Below, in pieces: positions 8,918-21,440 of a stretch of DNA of 64,000 bases. Origin of the DNA: Lathyrus oleraceus. Its lineage: Eukaryota > Streptophyta > Magnoliopsida > Fabales > Fabaceae. The first letter of the stretch is position 1; every line of letters starts with the position of its first letter. A model generated the notes under the pieces. The model was given only the letters and a program-made list of their open reading frames with translations. It was not told the DNA's origin and ran no database searches. The stretch is from assembly GCF_024323335.1 (NCBI RefSeq), contig NC_066579.1, positions 129,456,354-129,520,353 on the forward strand, given 5' to 3'. A program made the translations under genes and the position numbers.

Positions 8918-9961
8918 CTAAGGAAGCTTCTTCTCCTTTAGCATGTTTCTCACCATATCAAGCAAAGTGCGGTTTCTTCTTTCAACAAGACCATTGTATT
9001 GAGGGGTATAAGGAGCAGTAACCTCATGCTCAATTCCATTCTCCTCACAGAACTTCTGGAACTCTTTGGAGTTATACTCACCTCCACCGTCAGTTCTAAG
9101 AATCTTCAACTTCTGACCACTCTGATTCTCAGCCTTCATTCTGAACTTCTTGAATTCATCAAACACCTCGTGTTTAAACTTAATAAGGGATACCCATGTC
9201 ATTCTTGTGAATTCATCAACAAATAACACAAAGTATTTATTCCCTCCAATCGATGCTACTGGAAATGGACCACACACATCAGAATGTACAACTCCCAAGG
9301 CATGTTTTTCTCTTGGAGCAGTTTCTGACGCAAATGACAATTGTGGTTGTTTTCCTTCCATGCAAACTTTGCATGACTTTTCAGGCTTCTTAATTGCAGG
9401 AATTCCATGTACCAACTTCTTTGAATTCAGATGTTTTAAGCTTCTGAAATTCAAATGACCAAATCTTCTGTGCCACAGCTCACTCTCCTTCTCAGCACTT
9501 GTTGCACTAAGACATTCTGAGTCTGCAGTTCTGACATTCACCTTGAATGTTCTATTCCTTCCCTGTTCTGACTCCATAATCAACTTCTGATTGCAGTCAT
9601 ACAGCTTCAGAAGATTGTCCTTCATGGTAACTGAAAAACCTTTCTCAATTAATTGTCCCACACTCATCAGATTGCTTCTGATGCCAAGTACATACCACAC
9701 GTTCTGAATCAATGCTGTTTTTCCATTGTTCAGAATCACTCTGACATTTCCCATACCTTCTGCATTAAGATATTTGTCATCAGCACATCTGATCTTTGTC
9801 CTCTTTTCAGAGTCAAAGTCAACCAGCCATTTCTTGTTTCCAGTAAGATGATTTGAACAGCCAGTGTCCATATACCACCAGTCTATCAGATCCATATCAT
9901 CAGATTCAGAGGCCATCAATAGCACAGATTCGTCATCAGAACTTCTGGCTATATTTGCTTC
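8918..9961 (-). pseudogene. Copia pol, N-terminal part: protease and integrase
   Basis: Open between the TAA that ends gag and a TAG at 8918-8920. The aspartic protease active site is in YMDTGCSNHLTG. The integrase zinc finger follows: HRRFGHLN, then CKVCMEGK. The catalytic core has D in VVHSDVCGPF, D in LRTDGGGEY and E in YNGLVERRNRT, all present. After the TAG the integrase continues in the same frame (KLWGEAVATATYVLNRCPTK) up to the frameshift near 8744. Protease releases the pol enzymes and integrase inserts the DNA copy into chromosomes. Because the catalytic residues are intact and only single changes interrupt the frame, decay is recent. Confidence 0.88.
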
Positions 9962-10816
9962 TTATGATTTTCTCTCCTTATTTGACCAACAGTCTCTAGC
10001 AAAGTGACCAAACTTCTTACAACAGTAACATTGGATCTTCTTCTTGTCATACTTCTCTTTTCCCTTCTGAGTATTCTTTTGTCTATCAGAGGTTGAGCTT
10101 TCTGACTTCTGACCACCATCAGATCTTCTCCTGGCTTCTGACTGCTTCTGATACCTCCTATCAGAAGTTGCTTTCAGAGCCTGCTGCTCTACTTCCCTTT
10201 CAGAAGTTCTCTCAGTCAAACGCAACTCTTGCGCTTCTAGACTGCTCTGCAACTCTTCAATTCTCATGGTGCTCAGATCTTTGGAATGTTCTATTGCTAC
10301 CACAATGTAATCAAATTGAGAGGTAAGGGATCTTAATACCTTCTTCATGATTGTTTCTTCAGAAAGAGTTTCTCCACACGCTTTCATCTCATTAGTGATC
10401 AGAATCACTCTGGAGATGTATTCAGAAACTTTCTCATTATTCTTCATGTTGAGATTCTCATATTGCTTTCTCAAGGACTGAAGCTTCACCTTCTTCACTG
10501 ATGTGTCACCACCATAACATCTAACCAGTGTGTCCCACGCAACCTTTGCTGTCGTTGAATCTGCAATCTTCTCAAACACATTTACATCAACAAATTGATG
10601 AATGAAGAACAATGCTTTCTGATCCTTCTTCCTTACTTCCTTCTGCGTGTTTTTCTGTTCATCTGTCGCATCTGCTGCTACCGGAACATAACCATCAGTG
10701 ACAAGATCTAGAGCATCTTGAGCACCGAACAGTACACGCATTTGGATCATCCAACGATTCCAGTTTTTACCGTCAAATACTGGAAGTTTGGTGTTCATGT
10801 TGCCGTTTCCGTTCAT
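9962..10816 (-). CDS. Copia gag (UBN2-type capsid protein with CCHC knuckle)
   Basis: The likely start is the ATG at 10,816 (MNGNGNMNTKLPVFDGKNW). An open extension upstream lacks an ATG. The protein, about 284 residues, has the gag signature FDGKNWNRWMIQM, then a helical UBN2-type region, a Glu/Ser/Arg-rich section and one zinc knuckle, CYCCKKFGHFARDC, close to the end. Gag forms the virus-like particle and binds element RNA. The stop TAA at 9962-9964 lies in the same frame as protease and pol, where copia elements normally have one continuous gag-pol frame. It may thus be a nonsense change, with the effect of making gag alone. Confidence 0.85.
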   Translation of the reverse strand: MNGNGNMNTKLPVFDGKNWNRWMIQMRVLFGAQDALDLVTDGYVPVAADATDEQKNTQKEVRKKDQKALFFIHQFVDVNVFEKIADSTTAKVAWDTLVRCYGGDTSVKKVKLQSLRKQYENLNMKNNEKVSEYISRVILITNEMKACGETLSEETIMKKVLRSLTSQFDYIVVAIEHSKDLSTMRIEELQSSLEAQELRLTERTSEREVEQQALKATSDRRYQKQSEARRRSDGGQKSESSTSDRQKNTQKGKEKYDKKKIQCYCCKKFGHFARDCWSNKERKS

Positions 10817-10991
10817 CTTTCTACCTTGCACAGTACACTCAGATTTCTCACACAGTGTTTCCCAACCCACAGAATTAAAATTCTGATCAGATTTTGTTCA
10901 AGATTCAACACGAATCTAAGAATCAAAATCAAACACACAAGACCTCACGTTCACTCGTGTTTCCCGTGTTTCCCAATGAATCCGAACCGGA

Positions 10992-11005
10992 GCTCTAGAT
11001 ACTAA
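10992..11005 (-). other. Primer-binding site of copia element
   Basis: On the minus strand, directly inside the 5' LTR, the sequence reads TTAGTATCTAGAGC. It resembles the initiator-Met tRNA site TGGTATCAGAGC, with an extra T before AGAGC and G-to-A/T changes near the start. The element at 49.2 kb has TGGTATCTAGAGC, with the same extra T. Confidence 0.7.
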
Positions 11006-11006
11006 T

Positions 11007-11215
11007 TGTTGGTGCAAAGGTAGAATAAATGATGAATGGAAATATTCTATTCATAGAATGACGGCTACAAAACATGATAAAAATTACAATGATTGCCACC
11101 CTATTTATAAGCTAAAACTAGGGTTACTATAATAGGATAAAATACTAAAATACTCTCTAACAAACTTAGGGGCTAAGAAAATAGTACAACTAATAAATAT
11201 GAATTACTTCTAATA
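11007..11215 (-). repeat. 5' LTR of copia element
   Basis: 209 bp; about seven substitutions relative to the 3' LTR. It contains the TATA box at 11,101-11,109. Confidence 0.95.
11101..11109 (-). promoter_or_regulatory. LTR promoter TATA box
   Basis: TATAAATAG on the minus strand within the 5' LTR, conserved in the 3' LTR at 6518-6526. It is the likely start region for the genomic RNA of the element. Confidence 0.5.
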
Positions 11216-11220
11216 CCCTC

Positions 11221-11625
11221 TATTGCCGGACACCACGACTTTTAAATAAAAAACCATTTCCATTTTCGCAATCTTCATCCTTTGGCCTCTCTAACATAGT
11301 CTATCGTCTAGCGGCCGCACAACCATCACCAATCTATCCCTCTCATTAACTAATTTATTTCCATCCATTTAGCTTTTCCAAAATGATAGTGTTGACGTTG
11401 GGAATCTTCCTCGAAAATCTCCAATTACAGCTTTCTTGAAACTCATTCATGGAGTTGAGTATCGAATTCGTTATCCGTGTCACATGAAATTTTCTTTTGA
11501 CCGTTTTTTTCGCCTTCGCCGTTGATATGGATTTTTAGATGACTTTTATTTATTTTTATTCTTTTCCATATTCAAGAATTTGATAGGTGTCGCTTGCTTC
11601 ACCGTTGGTATGGATTTTTAAATGA
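11221..11625. other. Flank of the copia insertion, no gene recognised
   Basis: The C-rich text at 11,280-11,340 contains a CTAGCGGCCGC phrase similar to CTCTAGCGGCCACC at 6400 on the other side of the copia element. The insertion thus split a moderately GC-rich stretch. No open frame of known type. Confidence 0.4.
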
Positions 11626-11763
11626 ATTTTATTTATTTTTATTCTTTTCCATATTCAATTTTCCTTTGCTTCCTTAGACAAGAATTTGATAGATGTTTTA
11701 TTTATTTTTATTCTTTTCCATATTCAATTTTCCTTTGCTTCCTTAGACAAGAATTTGATAGAT
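11626..11763. repeat. 69-bp tandem duplication
   Basis: Two nearly identical 69-base units (ending AGAATTTGATAGATG at 11,694 and 11,763). A third, diverged half-unit begins near 11,540. T-rich, non-coding. Confidence 0.85.
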
Positions 11764-11825
11764 GTCGCCTGCTGCTTAACATTTGTAGCACATGATAATC
11801 CGATTAATTTAAGTGAAGAATTTGT

Positions 11826-12395
11826 TTGGAGAGTTTTCATTAGGAGCATTGAACATTGTGAGATTTTTTTTATAGAGTAACACCTTTGTGAGAGACACAC
11901 AAAATATTCACCCAAAACCTTAAGGTGATAGGTGGGTGAGTTGTCTCACTTATAAATGCTCAAGTCTTCATATTTCCAACCAATGTGGAACTATTATCCA
12001 CACTATACACACTTGCTACATTCTCAACACTCCCCATCAAATGTGAGTTCGCCCCTAAAGTGGAAGTTCTTTTTTACTTCCACAAACTATTATACCGCAC
12101 ATACCATTTGTTATTCACTACCCTGACAATGTTGACTTTCAATACAAGTAAGCCAGTACATTTCTCGAACCAAATACTCATGATATCATTAGTTATGAGA
12201 GTTTTTCACTAGGGAACATTGGATATTATAGATTTTTTTAGAGCAACACCTTTGTGAGAGACACGCCACATATTCACCCCAAACCTTAAGGTGATAGGTG
12301 AGTGAGTTCTCTCACTTATAAATACTCAAATCTCCATATTTTCAACTAATATGAGATAATTACCCACACTACTCACATTTGTTATATTCTCAACA
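11826..12395. repeat. Direct duplication of about 200 bp, about 370 bases apart
   Basis: The copy at 11,826-12,030 and the copy at 12,195-12,395 share AACACCTTTGTGAGAGACAC, AACCTTAAGGTGATAGGTG, CTCACTTATAAAT and ATTCTCAACA in the same order, with roughly 80% identity by eye. The arrangement could be a small LTR element of TRIM type, but no primer-binding site is evident after the first copy. Confidence 0.6.
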
Positions 12396-12664
12396 AAATT
12401 GTCATCTAAGATTGCGTTTGGTTTTCAATGTAAACGGTGTGGGATCTATCCAATTATTTCCATATGTCTTAGAAAAGATCTTGTCACAATTGATTTAGAT
12501 CACCTATTGCTAATGTTTTTCACTAAGGGGAATTTATTGGTATGATAATTGATATAACAAATGGATTGGATGATATTAGTGGTATTGACTTGAAAGCTAT
12601 ATATGATCAGCCCATTGGTATGCACTTGGAGGCAAAAATAATTGTGTTTATATTTGGATATTTA
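12396..12664. other. No gene recognised
   Basis: AT-rich sequence with a short open frame (12,542-12,754, 70 aa) that has no family signature and runs into the fold-back element. Confidence 0.4.
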
Positions 12665-13512
12665 GGGTGTGTTTGTTTTAGTTTTAAAATGATATATATT
12701 TTTTTTGTATTTTTAAGAATAGATTTTATAAAACTGTTTTTAAAAATATTTTAAGTTTTTTTAATATTTATTTTTCTTAAATTAAAAGATTAATTTTGAC
12801 ATCATATAATATAAACATACATTATTAAATATCAAACATAGTCGATATCGGAATTTTTTAAAAAGTTATTTTTCAAAAATAATTTTTATGAAAAATTATT
12901 TGAAATTATTTTAAAATTAAGTAATTTTTTGAAATTTTGATATCCAATTTTTTTTTTAATAAAATCGTGAAATATCTAAAATTAAATTTTAAAAATAATT
13001 ATCTAATTTAAATTTTGATTTGAAACTTTTACAAAAAGTTTTTTTTACACAAAATTATGGGTCCGTTTGTTTTGTCTTTTTTTTAAAATAATTTTCATAG
13101 TGTTATATAATTTAGTGTAAAAAAAATTTACAAAGAAACTTTTCATAAAAGCTTCAAATGAAAATTTGGTTTGAATAGTTATTCTTAAAATGTTATTTTA
13201 GATATTTCATCATTTTATCGAAACTTTTTTTAGATATCAAAATTTTAAAAAATCACTTAATTTTGAAGCTATTTCAAATAGCTTTTCATAAAAATCATTT
13301 TTAAGAAACAACTTTTTGAAAAAAATGTGATTTTGACTATGTTTTAATCTTCAATAATCTATATTTATGTTTTACAATGAACAATTCAATCTTTTAATTT
13401 ATAAAAAACAAATGTAGAAAAACTTTTAATATTTTAAAAAATATTTTTGTAAAATTCATTTTAAAAAATATAAAGAAAAAATCCATTTTTTAAAGCTAAA
13501 ACAAACTGGCCC
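12665..13512. mobile_element. Fold-back (long inverted repeat) element, 848 bp
   Basis: The ends are inverted: GGGTGTGTTTGTTTTAG on the left against GGGCCAGTTTGTTTTAG read inwards from the right. The two halves are inverted copies of each other. For example, the region 12,850-12,945 is the approximate reverse complement of 13,225-13,330 (shared phrases AAAATTAAGTAATTTTTT and TTTTGATATC). Each arm is about 400 bases. GGGNNNGTTTG ends are typical of PIF/Harbinger-like elements. TTA precedes the left end, but TAT follows the right end, so the duplication is not perfect. Confidence 0.65.
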
Positions 13513-13862
13513 TATATTAGACTATAAAAATCATTTTTAAAAAATCATATCATTCATATTATTGAGCTGGTTGATGAAAAGTCCTGAAATTCAATAGAAT
13601 AAATTCAAAATTTTATTTTTTTATAGATGATAATATGCTGACTTTTTCTTAGTTTTTTTTTTATGCTAGAGTCAATATTAATGTACATTTTTATAGTGAT
13701 AACAATGAACATGCTTGATCATTGATTCTCTATAATGATATATTGCTAAATGTCAAATTCTTGGATATATTTATGTCAATATTAAGTTGAAGTTATCGGG
13801 GGTGTAGCTCTTTTCATTAGTTAATGAGTACCTTATTCAATAGTTTTCTTAGCATAACTATA

Positions 13863-15430
<1,568 letters not shown>

Positions 15431-17330
15431 TTATTCAAGGAGTTTCAGTCTCATACCTCTCGAGGTAGTCTTTACTACATTTCTGACAAGTGGTTTAGTA
15501 AATGGTTCAAGCAAATCATAATTCGATTGTGTATATGTGAATGAAATTATTACATCTTTAATCAATTTTCTCATGAAAGAATGTCTAAGTCCTACTTTCC
15601 TATAATTTTTGTTATACACTTCTTGTATGCTCTAGGTAGAGTGTCTTGACTTCCGTAATGTATAAACACCTTTGAAGTATTGTTTTTAGCCAATGGAACT
15701 TCCAACAGAAGGTCCTCCAACCATTTAGCTTCTTCACCAATGGAAGTAAGAGCCTCAAACTCCGATTCTATGGTTGAGAGAGTGATCCACATTTATTTCT
15801 TACTCTTCCAAGAAATTGCACCCCCGACTAGTGTAAATATGCACCCAAATGCAAATTTATGATATTCAACATTTGATATCCAACTCGCATCATTATATCC
15901 TTCTAATATGGCAGTAAATATGCCATAATGGAGACCAAGATTTTTGGTTTTTCGTAAGATAGCCAAAAATCCTAATGATGGTATTCCAGTGCTAACCATA
16001 TGGATTGCGAGTAAAATCTACTCTTTTTACTAATTATAAATGTTATGCCGGGTCTAGTACATTACATGCACTTGCATATTCCAATTGAGTCATAACTCTT
16101 CCATCATTCTTTTGAAGTTTGACACTAGGATCAAATGGAGTACTCACTTTCTTGAAACGTAAGTGGTTGAACTTGTCAACTACTTCCGCAACATAATGTG
16201 TTTGACTAACTTCATAACCCTAAGTATTTCGCTTTACTTTGATCCCCAAAAGAGTGTCAACTAGTCAAAGATCATTCATCTTGAATGTGGAAGTTAGAAA
16301 CCTCTTTGTTTCTAAAATTCCATTCATCTCATTGCTAATGATCAATACGTAATTAAAATAGAGACAAAAGAATATGACAACATTGTCACACAGCTTTGTG
16401 TACAAATACTTGCCACAAGAATTAGATGAAGAAGATTTTTACATAATCACACATGATGATGCAAGAAGATTATTAGATGAAGTGAGAGATGAAATTTTGA
16501 GTAATTTAAATTAATATTATATGAATTTTAATCAGTACCTTAATTATGTTCACTTGTCTCAAATCTTCACTTGAATTTCTATGTTCAACCTTCTTGATCA
16601 ACTTCATCATTGATGTGCATGACACTTTTGATCCCTTTATTCTTTGATAATCTTTGTCTTCATCAAAACTGAACTAGATATAAGATGTATTCTTCATAAT
16701 TTCCATTTTTTGATGATGACAAACTCTTGTGTGTCTCCCCTTAATCGGCGAGTCTTACAATGGCAGAGTCAAACCTTTTGATGTCATTGCTTCGGTGTTT
16801 ATTTTAATCCATACAAGGATTTGACAAGTTTGAACACTTTTGTTCATTACCAAGAAGTACATAATCTTACGGCTGCTCTATGTAAATCTCCTAATCGAGA
16901 TATTTATTTAGGAATATTATTTTAACATCCATCTGATAACTATAACGTTATGCAAGGAAGCTAATGCAAATGAAACTCTAATTTTGTTGTGCTTGCTACT
17001 AGTGCATATGTGTAAAAATAATCAACAATTTATGGAGAACCTTCCTCACGAGGTTCTTAATTTGTGGAAATCTCGAATTCCTTATCCTCCGTGATAAGTT
17101 TATCAAAATTCCATATCTAGGATTCTTTAATTACATTAGACTCCAAATTCAAAAGTCTATATACTTTAATGTTAGGTATATAGCCGGTAAAAACATATTT
17201 GATCCCATGATGACCTAACTTGTTCCTTTTAGGATCCAATTCTTATAATAAGCTACACAACCTCACACTCTAAAATAACTGATATTTTACGCTCTATCTT
17301 TCCATACCTCATATGGAGAAATACCATTTT
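15431..17330 (-). pseudogene. Decayed Ty1/copia pol (integrase end, RT, RNase H)
   Basis: Read on the minus strand, fragments of copia pol appear in the right order but in several frames with many stops. Near 17,250-17,200 is a LGHHGIKYVFTGY-like integrase tail. Near 16,850 is KLVKSLYGLK (RT). Near 16,350 is a YVDD-type motif degraded to YFNYVLIISNEM. At 16,200-16,080 is GYEVSQTHYV...VSTPFDPSVKLQKNDG. At 15,999-15,793 is NLGLHYGIF...GYNDASWISN...GGAISWKSKK (RNase H). At 15,792-15,431 are STIESEFEAL and VGLRHSFMRKLI. The number of breaks shows an old insertion. It belongs to a different copia lineage from the element at 6.4 kb, judging from the RT text. Confidence 0.8.
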
Positions 17331-17805
17331 TTTCTTCAAAAGAATTCTATTCATTATATGACATAAGGACTTTGTGACACAATAAATTTTATGTCATTCT
17401 TTCATTGTTAATAATTTTTTTAATAATAATCATTTTACTTTGAAGCTACACTTCTACTTGTATATATCTAAAATATATTCAATGCATTAAATATTTATAG
17501 CAATCGACAATCATGATCATGATGAATTATATTCTTAATTTCATGTTTAACATTGTTCTATGTTATATCCATATAAGGATCACATTATAAAATAAACAAT
17601 GAACCAAAACCATTAATATTTTCTATCTTTTTTCATAGAACATTTATTAATTTTCAATAATAAAAAAATGTACAAATTACTTTTAATATCAAGATGATCA
17701 AGAAATAATTTTTCATATTAGCATGCACATATAATATGAGATAAGTAATTTTAAATTTAATAAGCTATTGCGCATACAACAATATAATTGAATACATGTT
17801 CTTCA
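17331..17805. other. AT-rich, no gene recognised
   Basis: Long A/T runs with no family resemblance in any frame. Confidence 0.4.
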
Positions 17806-17877
17806 AATAATAATAATAATAATAATAACAATAATAATAATAATAATAATAATAATAATTACTATTATTATTATTAT
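17806..17877. repeat. (AAT)n followed by (ATT)n microsatellite
   Basis: About 57 bases of AAT, with one AAC variant, turn into about 15 bases of ATT, so the array can fold on itself. Confidence 0.95.
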
Positions 17878-18349
17878 GTATACCATTTTATGTTTTCAAT
17901 ACATGAACCATAACTTCAAATTCATAATAATTTTTAAAAAAAATATTTTATCCACAAGTAAATTCGTTATTCATCTTATGACATTTTAAACATTAATTAT
18001 AAGTCAATATATTTTTTTTAATAGAAGGAGACATAAACAAATAGCAAAGTAACAATTAAAGTCAAATGATTAATTTATTCTAATGAGTGAGGAACTTTTA
18101 GTGAGGGGAGAGAGAGAGAGTTATAATTGAGAAAAAAAACTATCTCATGGTTTGGTAATGAAAAAAAAATATAGTTTTTGTTGAGTTCTTTATTTTGATT
18201 TTAGTCTCGTCTTGTAAACAATTTTTAAATCATATGTTGAACAACGAGATTTGTGGTTTTGAGTCCCTTATTTTTTACAAATTAAACATAGTTAAATAAT
18301 CTAATTTCGTTAAACATAATGTTTGGATAGTTGATAACATGATTATCTC
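17878..18349. other. No gene recognised
   Basis: AT-rich sequence with a short GAGAGAGAGA run near 18,110. Nothing else is seen. Confidence 0.4.
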
Positions 18350-18797
18350 CTAAGAAACAAATCCCATAGTGATTGTTTTGTTAATGTGACAAGATCCCTC
18401 CTTCCGCCATAGAATTCTAATTAGATCCCCATAGCTATGTTGGATGATACCTCTCCATAATGCTTTTTCATCATTGATAATCCTCCAAATCCATTTGCAC
18501 AACAGAGCCACATTCAAGCTACCAATGTCTTTCACTTATAGACCCCCTTCAGTTTTACTTTTACACACAATGTCTTTCACTTATAGGCCCCATTCAGTTT
18601 TACTTTTACACACAATCTTCCATCTAACCCAATCGATACCCTTTAACTCCTTTGAGCCATGCCACAAAAAGTTTCTTTCTATTCTAATTATCTCCTTTAT
18701 CACTTTTACAGATAACTTATAGAAAGACAAAAGCTGAATGGAAAGGTTAGATAGCACCGAATTGAGTAAAGTAACTCAACCCCCAATTGACAGGAAC
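18350..18797 (-). pseudogene. LINE (non-LTR retrotransposon) fragment, C-terminal reverse transcriptase region
   Basis: The minus-strand translation gives the text typical of the region after RT in plant L1-type LINE ORF2. A SVLSNLSIQLLSFYKLSVKV-like stretch is followed by IRIERNFLWHGSKEL, then WVRWKIVCKSKTEGGL, VKDIGSLNVALLCKWIWR and DEKALWRGIIQ. Stops and a 45-base in-frame tandem duplication (repeat starts at 18,524 and 18,569) interrupt it. It ends at 18,797, next to the TTA that borders the element at 18,801. Non-functional. Confidence 0.7.
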
Positions 18798-18800
18798 TTA

Positions 18801-19989
18801 GGGCCTGTTTGATTCCTTTTTTAAAAACAGTTTTTTAGTTTTTGAAAATTTAAAAATTAAAAACTCATTTAATAAATAGTTTTTAAAAAAATGGTTTTGA
18901 AAACTGTTTTTGTTTTTTAGTTTTAAAAACTAAAAAACCAAAACTACTAAAAGCTGTTTTACTTTTGAATTTTTAAAACACAAAAACTGAAAACACATGA
19001 AAAATTTATAAATTTTTATTATTAATAGTAATTAGGTTGATTTCTTAAATATGAATTTGCAATAGAAAATATGTTTTTGTTATACTCATATGCGTAAGAT
19101 AATTATTTGCATCGGAAAAACTCAACAAATAAAAAATATTACGTTTGCACAAGAGAACACATTTTAATTGGTCGAATATTTTCATGTTTATAACATGTAC
19201 ATTATATATTTATCTACTTTTTATTTTTTAATAAAATTTAGTTATCATTCTTTTATGTATTCATTATGTGATTGTTTATATTTTTACATGAACATTCAGT
19301 AAAATTACATTAAAAAATATTTAACTTATAGAAAACAAATGAAAATTTGTAAAATTGTAAGATAATAATTTGTAAATTTTATCTCTTTTAAGAAAATGAT
19401 ATGATTGGAATAAAATTAATTTGCAAATAGTATTTTACAATAAATTAAAATAAATTATAAAGAGATTTTTGGAGATGTACTAACCTAGTAAAAACAATTT
19501 ACACGATCATTCAATAAAAATATATGATTTTGCTATATCATATAAATAATTTTAAAAAAAATTAATATGATTTAGTGGGATATAATCGTTATTGATCGAA
19601 AGTGTAAAATTAATTTACACTATCAACGTATCATCCATTTTCTCAATTGCAAAATAATTGTTTAAGATTTTAAATTAAAAAAATAAATTAGTTTAATTAA
19701 TTACTGAAATAATTTTATACTTTTTTTAATAACTCTTTAATATATATAATATTTTATCATTTACTTATAATCACACTATTTCTAAAAGTAAAAATCAAAC
19801 AATATTTAAATTAGTTTTTAAAAACAAATCAACCAAACAAGTTTTTTCTTTTATTAACTCAAAAATAGTTTTACAAAACAAAGCTTCCAAATAAATTTTT
19901 ATTTTGTTTTCATCCTAAAAACAATTCTTAAAACTAATTTATAAAACAGTTTTTAAAAACAAAAAATTGAAATTGAATCAAACAAGCCC
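18801..19989. mobile_element. PIF/Harbinger-like non-autonomous element, 1.19 kb
   Basis: The left end GGGCCTGTTTGATTC and the right end read inwards, GGGCTTGTTTGATTC, match at 14 of 15 bases. TTA flanks both ends (18,798-18,800 and 19,990-19,992). A TTA duplication with GGGNNTGTTTG termini is characteristic of this superfamily. The interior is AT-rich with no transposase. Confidence 0.75.
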
Positions 19990-19992
19990 TTA

Positions 19993-21440
<1,448 letters not shown>

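Larger units (their letters stand above)
6424..11215 (-). mobile_element. Ty1/copia LTR retrotransposon, 4.79 kb, nearly complete
   Basis: Two 209-bp LTRs bound the element, and CCCTC is duplicated outside at 6419-6423 and 11,216-11,220. In coding orientation the LTR starts TATTAG and ends CACCAACA, a TA...CA terminus instead of the usual TG...CA. The LTRs differ at about seven positions (about 3%). Order on the minus strand is LTR, PBS, gag, protease, integrase, RT, RNase H, LTR, which is the copia order. Lesions are a TAA between gag and protease (9962-9964), a TAG in the integrase (8918-8920) and a frameshift near 8744. Confidence 0.95.
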
